From NCBI GenBank assembly GCA_003260075.1, contig QLIY01000528.1:30092-94091 (forward strand): a stretch of 64,000 bases of DNA, written 5' to 3'. Position 1 is the stretch's first letter. Each line of letters starts with the position of its first letter. A program made the translations under genes and the position numbers. The DNA is from Phallusia mammillata (taxonomy: Eukaryota > Chordata > Ascidiacea > Phlebobranchia > Ascidiidae). Below, piece by piece: positions 21,164-32,816 of this stretch. The notes under the pieces are model-generated. The model ran no database searches and was not told the DNA's origin. It was given only the letters and a program-made list of their open reading frames with translations.

Positions 21164-22364
21164 ATGTTTGACAACGTTTCTACTCACATGGTAATAGTTT
21201 ATTTTGTATTTTACGATTGGTATTGTCATACACTACAAATATTATGGCAAAGTAATTTTATTGTTAAAATATTTATAGCGAAAGAATAGTTGCAACCACT
21301 GCATTTGCATGTTATTATTAACTCAGTCATGTTTTGTTTTCAGGATTATTCTGGCCAGAAATTAGCCGAGCAAATATTTCAAGTTATTATTGTGACTTTT
21401 GGGGTAAGCTGTATTTGTAGAGTTGTGATAAGGTGTACTGTTAAAACAAAGATGAGCACTGCTTTGCCAAATTAAAAAATAATCTGGTGTGATCTAAATC
21501 ACCAAAAGGCATTAAAAAATCATTGCATTTTGCAATAGCAGAACGTAATCATTGCAACTCTATCTGTAAATACTTAGTTTAGCCATTTTTTCGTACCTTT
21601 ACTAATGTATTTGTGTGCATTACTGCAATCTTTTACACTTTTGGATTTTGTAAAAAAAGTAAGAGATAAAATAAAATGTGCTACAAACCATTGTCCAGGT
21701 TTTTAGGATACCTTTTGAAGTCCACCAACTGTATAATTACCTCTATTTTCCCTGTAACCCCAAAAAACTTGTATTATTTTAGACTCAAAAAACAGCTTTT
21801 CGCTTGGGCACCCTGTGGTTTAAACAACAGCTTTATAGGTTTTTAACCATGATTTGTTTTGTTCAGAGTTTGTTTCATTTTTATGCCCAAGAGGTTGGAA
21901 CAATACTTGAATTGTGTGCCATCAAATTGGCATTTCCATTATGAAGCTTTTTAAGTTTTAGTGACCAAAATTTTGTTGAACTGAAAAAATAATAAAAAAT
22001 AAGGTGTAGTTTGAATGTGATGCATACAACTGTGTAGCATATAAAGGTGATGAAGTAACCACTAACCAACATATCATCCTGTTCCGTTTGTTTTAGGTAA
22101 TTGGATTTCTCATTGGATATGTCACTCAGCAACTTTCTTATGCCATGATAACTCTTCTCATAGGATGTGTTATTGCTAGTTTGGTATGTAACAGAATTTA
22201 AAAATCAAAATGTTTTAACCCTGAACAATATGTACTATTATTTTTTCCCACAGGTTACACTTCCACCATGGTCAATGTACAGACAAGATCCAATAGGGTG
22301 GCAAAAAGTTGAGTCAGAAGAAACGATTGCTCAAAAAACAAAGTCAACTAAAAAGCGCAACTAG
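21164..22364 (+). CDS. SPCS1: Signal peptidase complex subunit 1 (SPC12)
   Basis: Small ER membrane subunit of the signal peptidase complex, which cuts signal peptides from secreted proteins. Four exons: 21164-21190 (MFDNVSTHM), 21344-21403 (DYSGQKLAEQIFQVIIVTFG), 22097-22183 and 22254-22364. The protein is about 94 residues, close to the usual size. The MDYxGQKLAEQ motif before the first membrane span and TLPPWSMYRQDPIGW after the second are family marks. Two hydrophobic helices (about residues 19-40 and 43-60) flank a short lumenal turn. The C-terminus is basic (KSTKKRN). The first exon's Met fits human exon structure (split at M/DY). A plus-strand AATAAA lies at 22472, past the poly(A) signal of the convergent ACTR8 gene. 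Confidence 0.95.
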
Positions 22365-22510
22365 TTTCTCGTTCTGTTTGTTTGCTTTGGAACTGCATCA
22401 CAAGAGACAGTGCAATCCGATTTTTTTCCTAAGTTTTATTGAGCACGTAGGATTTTTGCTTTTTGTGCAAGAATAAAAAAGTGGCAGTGGTATTTTGTTT
22501 TGTTCTGGTT
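22365..22510. terminator. Shared convergent 3' region of SPCS1 and ACTR8
   Basis: Only 146 bp separate the two stop codons. The plus-strand poly(A) signal AATAAA is at 22472-22477, and a minus-strand one is at 22435-22440 (TTTATT on plus). Each signal lies beyond the other gene's likely 3' end, so the two 3' UTRs should overlap by tens of bases. Confidence 0.6.
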
Positions 22511-25500
22511 TCACCAAACAAAAGGACAGCGTTCTCGAAATATTCTTAACCCATGTGTAATCCATTCTTCTCTGGTAATCCACAGTCCTTGAGCACCATC
22601 AAGACAGGATAAAACTGAGCCCCCCTTCCATGCTACCATAGATGGGTCTTGGTCCTGTAAAAATTGGTTTTAAATTTGTCCAACTGTACGAGTTTATTAA
22701 AAATACCTTTGCTTTTGATATAACCTCAACTTGACTGGCCATGTTGCTTTGTGGTGAATTGTTAATGCACTCACGAACCCTTGCCTTTAAGGTATTTTCG
22801 ACACCTGAAAAATTTGCCAGGGCTCCACCGACAACCAAAATACAGCTGTACATTCGACGCTTCAGTTCATCTTCATATGAAGCAGGGCAATTTTCAATAC
22901 TCCATACAATGGCCTGGTCTATTCCAATTAAATGCGCTGGTGCAGGTACACTGTTTTCAACAGTATCTCTAAAACATGTGATAGAGTATAGTTACATAAT
23001 TCACAACCAAGGTCATGAGTTACCTGTAATTTTGCGATATTTCATCTTCCATGTCCTCTTGTTGCATTTCTATGCTGTCATTGTTAACTGCTGCTGCTGC
23101 TTTTTCTCTTTTGGATGCCCAAGCCTAAACACACATTTATGAGAAACCTGATGCAGTATGACAAAATGTTATGTAAGCTTAGTACAGGGGCCTACAACCT
23201 CTTAAGGGGCGCATGCCGATTTACTTGTTATTTCCACATGGCAATGACTTTGTGTGCCACCATTTTTGTGTGTATTTGGGGTTTGTGCCAGCTGATATTA
23301 TTAGGAAACAGAAAACAAAAAGTTTAGTGCATGCAGACTGGCCTTTAAGACAATGGCAAGACAACACTGAAAACAAGCAGTGTGACAGATTAAATTAGTA
23401 CCTAAATAAAAACATGAAAATTGGTTGGCGTGCCACAAAAAACACCTTGCGTGCCAAGGTTGCCACACATGCCAGGGGTTGACGACCCCTGATGTAGTAG
23501 AATCATACATTCTGACCTCCTCTTGTTTTGTTCTGGTCAATGCCAGATATGTGTCATCAAATGGATCTTCACAATTACCAGGATTACGCTTGGAGAAATG
23601 GACACAACTTAGCTCATCTTTTCTTCCAAGAAGTTTGGGATAAAGAAGTGACATTGGGGCCTGTTTTAACAACAGAAATGATGAAGTACCTTACTACCAT
23701 AGAAAACAGGTTGCCATTCTTTGGTTGGTAACTACCTGGATAGTTTCATGCCCTAATGTTATTGGGTACATCAATGATAACTGCCCGGGCCTTCTTAGAT
23801 GGAACTCTTGTAGTTCTGGAATAACACGATGCAGATCCATATGACAAAACGTTTCCTGCAACACACAACATCAATAAGGTGTATGTCATGCAAATAACAT
23901 CTTAGCAACCTTTAGTTCTTCCATTAGCAGGGCATCCATTCTATCTTCTGTGTTGCATGACCGATAGGGAAAGGAGTTCCGGTGCAACAGGAATGCAAAC
24001 ACTTGTGTTATGTCACTACCTCCTATGTCCATGCATAGCCTTGTAGGAAAAATCATGGATGATAATAGTACATATTATTTCACCAGTGCAGTACCTTGTG
24101 TTGTTATGTGATATGCCATCTTCAACACAACTGATGGAAGTTTTTTGGTGACCAACATCCACAACACAGGCAGTTGATATACCACAACCATATGTAGCGC
24201 ACACAGATTCCTTAAAACATTATGTTTTGCTAAATTTAACGAGTCAGAAAACCGTCCTTTGTTGAGCCACCATGCTGAATAAACAGGTAATAGATAAATG
24301 AAATATGCTAAAGACAGTTCATGCTGTTTCAACCTATAAGGTTTCATCAGCGCAGCTGGTGACAAGATATTGGCAGTATAAACTAATGTAACTATCTTAC
24401 AGCACTCCAGTTTGCTAGGCTAAAAAGCAATGTCTCGCCAACCTGTTTGATGCTACAACTGGGCATTAATGATAGAAGAAGCTTGAAATAGTGCACACTG
24501 TCTGCAGCTAATCATGTATTGGCTCAATGCTGTCATACAAATGGAATATGCATGGAAAAAAATGCACACATGTGATTAATGGAAGTCAAAATCCATTGCA
24601 TGTATGCAGACACACAAATTTGAAGTTTTTCCCTTAAGTTAGAGTGACCAAACAATATAAAGCATAGAAATGCACTGCAAGTTATTATCATGTACAGACT
24701 CTACAAAAACCCACCTGATGAACAACAAGGGAAGAGAAGCCCATTTCGTTCAGAAGTAAATCAATGAGGTATTTTACATGTTGATGGATGTATATGTCTG
24801 GTATTAGTAGTACCGCCCTATAAATAGCATCTTACAAAATACATATTGCTTTAAATTAGAGACCATTTAAAAACAAACCTATATTTGCTGATATCTTTCA
24901 TTGGAATACAGAGAAACGTTTCGATTGCTTTTGCCCACAATGCGCGCAGATCAGCAACAAGGGCAGTTAATGACTTTGACGCTGTGTTGAGTTGTCCATT
25001 TACAATGGGCCAAAACAAGTCATAACTATCATTTTCATCAATATACAATGCCTAGAAACATTTGGAAGTAAGTTTTCAAGTAAGCTTAATTACTTATAAC
25101 CTACATCATCCCCAATAAGAAATTCAGGTTTGTGGTTAGTGTCTGTCCATGTCCAACCACATCCCTCTTGAAGAGTTTCCTGTCTTTTCTTTCCATTTTC
25201 TTTTGCAATTGATTTCCAAGGGGTAAGGTTGGCATTTGATTGTTCTCGCAAAGTATCATCTATTCTATTCAGCTCATCAAGGTCCAAATTCTTTGCAAAG
25301 CAAAATACTTATTTATCGCGTTAATGACTAGGTCACTGGTCCCCAATATGAAGACAATTTTAAACCCAAAGGGAGGAATTTACTTTAGTGTGTACATGTG
25401 GTTTGTAAATATAGACTTCATCACTAGGAATAGAACCTGTTAAGTTGATACAAAAGAAAAATATACATTATCTTCATATGGTTTAGCATCTACTATTGGG

Positions 25501-26037
25501 AAGGAATGAGAATTTTTTTAAATCGTTAAGTGAGGAATTCGTCGATAAAATTTGGGAACCACTGCACTAGTTATTGTGGTGTGCACTCACATCACAAGAT
25601 CTTAGCAGTTTCATTCTTGATCTTGGGTGTGTTTTTTGTTTGGAATGCCTCCAAGCGATCACATGTGGTATCATTACAGGTCGGGGGTCAGAAGCTCTTC
25701 CTACACGCAAGTGTGAGGAGCCAGGATGAAGGATTATAGTTTTGCTAGCTTGCAGGGTGAGATTCTGCAAAACAGGTTAAAATACATAAAGTGCATGTTA
25801 ATTTTATCACCCATCAAACGGTTAATAATTATAATCTATGTGTCCAAAACTTTTCTGCTGCCATTTTATATGAAACAGATTTTAAAAACAAACAGCCTGG
25901 AATCAACTGTGATTGCTTGAAATTAAAAAGGTGCTGGGAGTTTGATGTCTGACCTCAATATTAGAATGTTCTTCCTTTTGGTCATTTTTCGATCCTGGAC
26001 TGCTTGGTGCAGAAGTGTTGTCCAGGGTATTAGACAT
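22511..26037 (-). CDS. ACTR8: Actin-related protein 8 (INO80 complex)
   Basis: Nuclear actin-like subunit of the INO80 chromatin remodeller. The start at 26037 gives MSNTLDNTSAPSSPGS (exon 25954-26037). Exon 2 (25591-25764) carries ILHPGSSHLRVGRASDPRP, the first actin-fold phosphate loop. Later exons give CGWTWTDTNHKPEFLIGDD (about 25106-25290), NDSYDLFWPIVNGQLN (24880-25051), IHQHVKYLIDLLLNEMGF (24715-24825), SVCATYGCGISTACVVDVGH (near 24131-24210), and APMSLLYPKLLGRKDE (23510-23660). The last exon ends WITHGLRIFRERCPFVW then TGA at 22511. These follow human ACTR8 closely. Introns hold a hAT (23185-23491), a hAT-like element (25334-25564) and an inverted pair of hammerhead repeats (24300-24545). 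Confidence 0.93.
23185..23491. mobile_element. hAT-type element in an ACTR8 intron
   Basis: Ends CAGGGGCCTACAACCTC and reverse CAGGGGTCGTCAACCCC. Flanks GCTTAGTA and ATGTAGTA agree at five of eight bases, so the target duplication is worn. No transposase. Confidence 0.7.
24300..24420 (-). repeat. Hammerhead-bearing repeat, copy B
   Basis: Read on the minus strand it starts CTGGAGTGCTGTAAGATAG, continues TGCCAATATCTTGTCACCAG and then the ribozyme (24306-24357). Same block order as copy A. It lies inside an ACTR8 intron, in the same sense as ACTR8 transcription, so the ribozyme would be present in the ACTR8 pre-mRNA. Confidence 0.7.
24306..24357 (-). ncRNA. Hammerhead ribozyme, core intact, weaker stems
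   Basis: On the minus strand: stem I AGCTGCG, core CTGATGA (24344-24350), stem II AACC-TTATA-GGTT (perfect), core GAAA, stem III ACAG/CTGT around a 6-nt loop, then the cleavage site GTC. Stem II changed at both paired positions relative to copy A (G-C to A-T), a compensatory pair. Stem I is imperfect (about five of seven pairs). It may cleave slowly or not at all. Confidence 0.65.
24440..24545 (+). repeat. Hammerhead-bearing repeat, copy C, decayed
   Basis: Retains GTTTGATGCTACA, TGAAATAGTGCACACTGTC and CTGCAGCTAATCATG, TATTGGCTC from the family consensus. The core is TTAATGA in place of CTGATGA and stem II no longer pairs, so no ribozyme activity is expected. It faces away from copy B 90 bp to the left. 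Confidence 0.6.
25334..25564. mobile_element. hAT-like element in ACTR8 intron 2
   Basis: Left end CACTGGTCCCCAATATG, right end in reverse CAGTGGTTCCCAAATTTT. Flanks GACTAGGT and CACTAGTT agree at six of eight. Non-coding, 231 bp. Confidence 0.6.
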
Positions 26038-26297
26038 GATATTAACCTAGCCTACACACCCTAGTAAAAACACAACAGGAACAAAATGGTTCATTTTACT
26101 GAGAAAAGACAGAAATACAGCAAAGTAAAATGCTGTTATACAGCACAAGGTAAGAGTCACTGTATTCAAAATATACAAGAGGTAATCAATCCAAAAGCAA
26201 GATACAACTAAAATATTGTAGCTTTCGTCATCATAATTGTTAGAGTCGGAAACAAATAGAAATTTGTGTGTATTTCACAGGCAATGAACTTTTATTA

Positions 26298-29200
26298 CTA
26301 TTCCACTTCATTCAAAGAAAACACAGTCCAGTACACATTAGTGTCATCGTCTTTCGATTTGGAATGCTTGATGAACAAAGTTGGAAATCGCTTTAACAGT
26401 GTGCAAACTTTCTCCATGGTGATCTGAATGAGAAAAGAATTTGTAACTTTTGGAAACCAACAGTTTGATTATACTTACATTAATGTCACATTCACAAAGG
26501 TATTCAAAAATCATTTTTTCTGCTGCACCATTTGGATGAATTCGCAAAAAGTTTGCCACCATACCTAACCAATAACATTGCCGTTACCTTTTGGTTAGCT
26601 TTTAGCTTTCTCATAGCCTTTGGTTATCCTGAATACAGCAACAAATGTTCTTTAACAAAGAAATTTCCAAAGTGGCAACTTACAAGCTAATTTAACATCT
26701 TTTTCTTCAATTACTTTTTCCTTTTGCTTCTTCATTTTTGTAGCATCTGTTGGAGCAAGTTTGAAACTAGATTTCATTTATTGGCAAAATCATCAATTTA
26801 AATGTGATTTTGAGATGATACAAACCAGAAACAAGAAAAGTCAGTCCAAACTAAAATCATCATGCAAATCCAATGGTGGAAATTTTGGATTACCCCATTT
26901 TAATGAAAACCGTTCCTATATTATGCAGATACTTTACAGAAGGAAGATAAACAAACATATATCGGTTGGCTTGTGTCATGGATAAAAAAGTTATGAATTG
27001 ATGTTATGTTGATCACCTTTTTTGTCTTCTGCTTGTTTAAGAGCTTCAATTTCCTCTTGGTATGTTTGTATTGTTGTATCTTTCATTTGCATTTTCGACA
27101 CCAACTCCCACACTTGCTGAAATAGGATACTGGTATTAACATAAATTTTGCCTAAAATTGTTTGTTATGAAATGGCTTTTGAGAGTTTGGTCAGGTCTTT
27201 GGGAAATTTGAGAATTAGTTCTATAGCTGGCACGACCAACCTGTCTCATATGCTGCAAGTTTTCTTCCAAGTTGGAAATTTTGAATTCTTTGTATTGTTC
27301 AGTTTCATTTACATCTGTTTGCTGATCTTTATTTTCGGTTTTTATCCTTTTTACATGTGAAAAACCTAAAACATACATCTTCAGTAAGATTTAATCAGTT
27401 TTTGGAGTATTGCAAGATTTCAATTGACCAGCAACAACGGCATTTTTGGAATCTTGCTTCTCTTGATCAACAATATCCATTTCGGTTGATTGTCGCTTCA
27501 TTCCAAACCATGGTTTTGGTGCTGGTAGATTCTCCTGCATGACATAATATAATTCGGGTTTAATATTCGACCAATTATGTACATTTTACAGATTTGAGAG
27601 AAAATAACTCCTGTTGAAAAGACTGAATAGTAGACATCAGAAACCTTCAACAATGTCTCCTTTACAAACCTTTCATGTTGAAATTGCTTTCCTTTTGTGG
27701 ACCTACCTTGTAACTAACCAAAGCAAAGGCTTTGGTTCATATGCTTGCAATGGTTCTTGTTTTTTTTTCATATCAAATTTTAGGCCTTTTTGTTAAAAAA
27801 TGTTTCTAAATCACAATGGCCACAAAACCAAAATGGATCCTGCGATAATGTTTACTCAACAGTTATTAACCCATTCCAATGCTTTGCTATCCAGATGGCA
27901 AAATCACTTTCAACTTCCAAATACTAAAGCAACACGATTGAGTGTGGTACTTGTACACATTTGGAAACTTGTATTTCCTGTTCTTCCAAGAGAAAAAAAA
28001 TTGTGTGGTAGCTTACAAAACCTCATGCTGGACATGCAATTCCCAGTCTGTACATACTTACCATACAGTTTTAACGATAGTAATGGTAAAAGATAAGAAA
28101 GATTGGAATGGAATCTGAAGAAACTTTACCTTGGCAGTATTTAGCCAACCATCTATGGATTTTCGTTGGGCTCTTGTAAATCTGTCCCAGCACTTCTGTT
28201 TTTTGGCATCTTCATACAATTTGACAAGGTGGTCAACTGCAGAAGAGTAATGGAAAAATTGCACTTTCTATCATAAAGACCTTCTTACTGTCTGGATTGT
28301 TGCTACAACTTACAGATGTACATGCCTTGTACATACAAGTCCACCAAGGCATTGGTGAGAGCAAAAGTAAAAATTATGACTTATTGACTGATTTTGTTTT
28401 AGTTTGTGAAAATTATAAAGACTACAACAACACTTAAACTTACACATTTTTTCAAGTTCTCCAGTCCTTTTCTTAAATCTGTTTTTAATTTCATCAAATT
28501 CTGATTTCAACATCGTTTTTTCATCATCCAAGCGTTTGACCTGAGAAATAAGCAACATAAATATTAAATACATATAAACCACAGTTTTTCACCTCTTTTT
28601 ACCTGGGCATGTGTAACTTGCAAAAGGTTATAAAATGTGTCAGATTTCTGTCTTTCCATTGCCCCAGAGTTTAACCAATAACGTAGTATGACCACACTTT
28701 CTTCAAACTTCTCATCACCTGCACCAAAAACACAATAATGTTAATTAGAAAAAAACTTTTAAAAAGCTGCCTTACTTTTAAGATTTTGTTGGACTTTGTC
28801 GGCTTCCCGCACATTATACCCTGGTACTGATGAAATTGGACAACTATCAAGATGGAGTTTCTTGGCAATGACCTGCCTTGCTTCATATTCTTCCCAGTCT
28901 CCATGTGACTCAGAATAATCAACAGTTAATCGGAACTTAAATGGGGTTCCCCGATCTTGCTTAATTAGCATACTATATCCTATAATTAAAAAATTGTTTA
29001 TTCTGACAAAATAATGCGGTGCAAAAATTTAGGTAGGCTTACCATGGACTGACAGTGCCATTTCTACACTTTCAGTTTTTTCAAATCGAATGTGACAAAA
29101 CCCTCTGTTGTTAGACCTTATGCTGTCTATTTTCCCTCCGTTAGTGGTAAAGACTTCATGCAAAATGCTTTCGACTGTACAGTGACATATGAAACATAGT

Positions 29201-30089
29201 AACAGTAAGAATGTGAGTTTTATCAGAAAATCATACATTTGTAACCTACCTCTATGTAAAGAATGTCTTAAAGGATCTGGAAATCCCCCTACATAAATAG
29301 TTTTGCAACCAATAGGCTTTTTTTTCGCCCTCTCTCCATAAGGTCGATCTACAAACCAAATTCAATTGGCGAGTAAATACAAACACTTCAGGTAAAACCT
29401 TATTATTTATAAAGTAACACCACTTGAGGGGAAGTGGTCTACTACAAGTATTTGACAATTTAATTTACATATTCTTTCATACTAGGATACAAGGTTTAAA
29501 ATTTGCAAATTAAACCTTATTGACTGCAATCAGTGAAGTTTACATTTTGCGAAATACATTACCAATGCCTTCTTGTGGGGGATACAAAATGCAATCTGTG
29601 AAATACAGAGCGGCCTCATCATTAACATCATCAATATCATTTTGTGTTCTTGAATGCCCTTCATTCCAGCTAGAATGGTGATCAGCATCTTCATGCTTTC
29701 TTTCCTAGATTTTTTTTCACAGGTAAAGAAAAGTATATGTTCAAACACAGTTGTACTACAGTATATAATATCCACACTCGAAAGGGTGATTTTTTTCATA
29801 GCTTTTCCAAATAACAGGTATCAACAAACAAAATTATGACTGCCAGGTCCAAAGTTAAAAATGTTCCAAAAATCACAAAAAAATGCGAGGAACTATTTTA
29901 GATCTTACGCAGGAAAATACAATGAGAATTGGAAATGACATACATAATTTAATTGATAAATAACATATACATGAACTAGAATTTAATTACAGATGATGAG
30001 GAATGGATTCTGGATGAATAGTTATTATATCTCTCATATGTGTTGCCTCTTGAGCTCTCCCGAGAGCGTGATCGTGAATAATGATCCAT
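26298..30089 (-). CDS. ENOX1: Ecto-NOX disulfide-thiol exchanger (ENOX1/2)
   Basis: ENOX proteins have an RRM and a coiled-coil NOX region and are reported as cell-surface NADH oxidase/disulfide exchangers. The N-terminus, MDHYSRSRSRESSRGN from 30089, is RS-rich. The RRM follows: KKKPIGCKTIYVGGFPDPLR (29250-29345), then NNRGFCHIRFEKTESVEMAL (29042-29175). Then GDWEEYEARQVIAKKL, LRYWLNSGAMERQKSDTFYN, VKRLDDEKTMLKSEFDEIKN (coiled coil), and CWDRFTRAQRKSIDGWLN, a strong ENOX signature. Near the C-terminus are FLRIHPNGAAEKMIFEYL and ITMEKVCTLLKRFPTLFIKH, ending TAG at 26298. About 13 exons; ends are approximate. The SR-like N-terminus is not something I recall in vertebrate ENOX. Tunicates may have a single ENOX, so the 1/2 choice is arbitrary. 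Confidence 0.88.
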
Positions 30090-31649
30090 TTGCGCCAATT
30101 TACAATATATACAGTTTTAACTTAGCAAAAAATTTCTGTCAATAAAAAAATATCTTTAAGTTATTTTATTCGGACCACTCTAAAATACGCAATCTACGCA
30201 AGCTATACGCAATCTACTAACAAAAACTAAATAAGATGTTGACGGTTAGGGCTATTAGGGTCAGGGTGACGGTTTGTGATACAATTAACTTTATAATTTA
30301 ATTTCAGATGCGTTTCAGGTCTAATTTTCTCTACAAGTGTTAACATGCGGTACCATACAGTGTTTAGTACCACTCTCAACACATATGAGAATATTAAGCC
30401 CAAACTGGACATCTAAAACTAAATTATAGTGTTAATTTTATTATAAACCCTCACCCAGACCCTAAAAGCCCTAACCGTCAACATTTTTTTAAAGGTTGCA
30501 TACGTTTTATAAGCAGATTGCGTAGATTGCGTATTTTAGAGGAGCCCATTTTATTCTCCATTCCCCCAAAATATTTTATCAGCAAGCAGTGCAGTAGTGC
30601 ACTGCAGGGCGCAGGCATACAAGGTTAGGAAACTTAATTTTTCTCTTTCTAAAAAGTATAAGGGTCCGAGAGATATTTTACTACTTATTGCAAAAACCAA
30701 AATTGGAACCATGCCATAATAATTAAAATGTTCAAAAGGCACATGCACAACATATATAGCAGAAGCAGTGCAAATGAAACGATCCAAATACACTCAAAAA
30801 ACTGCTGTTTAGATTTAGCAGTCCACTCCATGCCCCATTATGCACCAATTTTTGCGCTTCACTCTCTTGCGCTTAATAAAGTTTTGAATTCTTCTCTTTT
30901 TTAATGCAAAAATGTTTTCTTTCGCCAAACAAAATAACCTCAACTCAACTTGCACATTATTTCACAACAAACCAACTTTACACGCTGCAAATTTTACTTT
31001 CATCCGTAGCATTGCAGACCAAAACAACACAAACATCATCCGGACCAAAGTCTCTCTGATTTTGATCCGGACAATGTGACTTGCAGTTGATTGTCTTTGC
31101 TGCATAATTAGTGAATTAAATTAAAAAGCGATAATCCAAATTATCATTTTACTAAACAGCTATGTTTACATAAATCGTGGTTAAAAGCAAAGTGAGCAAA
31201 CCACCAATGATCAATCTTCAAAAAACGATTTTACGCAAAGCAAATTAACAAGCGAGACACCAAGTGCCGAAGGCAACAAACTTTTGGTTTTGTTTAATTG
31301 TTTCGAGCACTTTGTAAAAGGAAGTCGGTGTTCGCCGTGTAATTGAAGTAAATAAACGGTTTTTAATGTATGGTAACGGTGTTCTAAAAACGTCCGCCCA
31401 TTTGGTTAGCAACTATGTGCGATATGGTCAGTTATGCACTTTTTTTCTTGTATAAGTCATAAATTGTCAATTGTGTTGTGTATTCCGCACATAAAACTCT
31501 GCGAAAATTTGCAAAACACCGCAATAGTGACACATGATCAAGAAACAGATGCGAAAACGTCTTGGTTGAAAATACAGAAACGAAAAATATAATCAAAGGC
31601 ATAAATAGCGCATTATATTCCTTTTTACAGAACTCACTGCTGAATTAAA
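30090..31649. other. Divergent intergenic region ENOX to IKZF5-like
   Basis: About 1.56 kb between head-to-head genes. The palindromic element at 30172-30547 fills the ENOX-proximal part, 83 bp from its start codon. The rest has no repeat I recognise. A splice-acceptor-like TTCCTTTTTACAG ends 18 bp before the IKZF5-like ATG. Confidence 0.5.
30172..30547. mobile_element. Palindromic inverted-repeat element, perfect 9-bp TSD (copy 1 of 3)
   Basis: The ends are inverted copies of CTAAAATACGCAATCTACGC. Identical 9-bp flanks ATTTTATTC lie at 30163-30171 and 30548-30556. Inside the ends both arms carry a GACGGTTAGGGCT block, and the centre is a palindrome around CTCAACACATATGAGA. The whole element could fold into one long hairpin. 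Related copies are at 35035-35366 and 62022-62707. Confidence 0.88.
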
Positions 31650-32816
31650 ATGACGGAGCCAAGTCGGGACATACAGATTACTTCTATACAAAGTGCTGTC
31701 AGTAGTGATGATGGTGAAATCAAAAGACTTTATCAATGTTTAAAATGTTCTTTTTCCTCATATTATCCTGGAAATTTGAGGGTTCACATGAGGCGACATA
31801 CTGGTGAAAAACCTTTTCACTGTGAGTTTTGTGGCCGGGCATTTAGTGACAAAAGCAATTTAAACAGCCACAGAAAACGAAAGCACTCTGCCCCTTCCCG
31901 CTTATCATTGCTCAAAGGTACAATACAGCGCATGCCAATCCATAGAATATACAATGGACGGGTAAATGGCACTGGAAAAATTAATTCAGCCAAACTTCTG
32001 CCACGAAGAGGTGGAGTTGTATCCTCCAGCAACACTGCCAATGAATTACCAATATCTTCAAGCAACTGGAAACAAGTACAAAGTACTTTTGTCGCTGCAC
32101 CAGGAATGCAACCAAAACAGAACACGACTTGTAAGTTTTCCCATGGAACTGTCTTCCCAACAACTGAAAATCACAAAAGAATGGACAAAGCTACATATGA
32201 AAGTGTAGAGCAGCCTTTGCAAAGGCGCTCAATTGACAATATACAAACAATAGATGATCTAACAAATTTGCAAGCAACAACATCTGATTCAGTGGATGAG
32301 CAGGATGCTTTTTTGGAAATGCCAATTATTCATCACAGTAACAAATCTCATCATAATGACATGTCTCTTGCAACATCTACATCTTTTACAGTGTCCAGCA
32401 ATCCTCAGCATATACCATTGTATCAGAGCAGCAAAGACCGAAATCGAGTCATCCCTGTTCCAACAATGTCTTCACAGTCTCTAACACCTGTTTCACCGCC
32501 CCAGTATCGATCTGCAAGAACAAACTCAGCATCATCTGATGATCAGAGTTCAGGCAGCTTTGCACATTCATCATCAGTCCTATCTATTTCCAAAGAAACT
32601 TCTTTTCAAGATGGTATTGTAACAACTAACCAAGACATCAAAGAATTTGATTGCAATCATTGTTTGATATCATTTCAAGACTATGTTATGTTTACTGTTC
32701 ATATGGGGTGCCATGGCTTTGATAATCCCTTCAGATGTAATGTATGTGGCACAGACTGTAAAGATAAACTTACATTTGCCTGTCATTTTGCACGTGGTCA
32801 GCATGAAACCCACTAA
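31650..32816 (+). CDS. IKZF5: Ikaros-family zinc finger, Pegasus (IKZF5)-like, single exon
   Basis: A DNA-binding transcription factor of 388 residues on one exon. Two N-terminal C2H2 fingers are visible: YQCLKCSFSSYYPGNLRVHM and, after the TGEKP linker, FHCEFCGRAFSDKSNLNSHR. The middle is low-complexity, rich in S, T and Q. Two C-terminal fingers form the Ikaros-type dimerisation module: FDCNHCLISFQDYVMFTVHM and FRCNVCGTDCKDKLTFACHF, followed by ARGQHETH. The ending CHFARGQH is the Pegasus form rather than the Ikaros/Helios/Aiolos one. Human Pegasus has three N-terminal fingers; here only two are present, matching fingers two and three. Downstream AATAAA is near 33409. The 5' UTR is probably spliced or trans-spliced at the acceptor just before the ATG. 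Confidence 0.85.
   Translation: MTEPSRDIQITSIQSAVSSDDGEIKRLYQCLKCSFSSYYPGNLRVHMRRHTGEKPFHCEFCGRAFSDKSNLNSHRKRKHSAPSRLSLLKGTIQRMPIHRIYNGRVNGTGKINSAKLLPRRGGVVSSSNTANELPISSSNWKQVQSTFVAAPGMQPKQNTTCKFSHGTVFPTTENHKRMDKATYESVEQPLQRRSIDNIQTIDDLTNLQATTSDSVDEQDAFLEMPIIHHSNKSHHNDMSLATSTSFTVSSNPQHIPLYQSSKDRNRVIPVPTMSSQSLTPVSPPQYRSARTNSASSDDQSSGSFAHSSSVLSISKETSFQDGIVTTNQDIKEFDCNHCLISFQDYVMFTVHMGCHGFDNPFRCNVCGTDCKDKLTFACHFARGQHETH

Noticed and set aside
22741-23142. 133-codon plus-strand open frame
   Set aside because: It is antisense to ACTR8 exons, which have clear homology.
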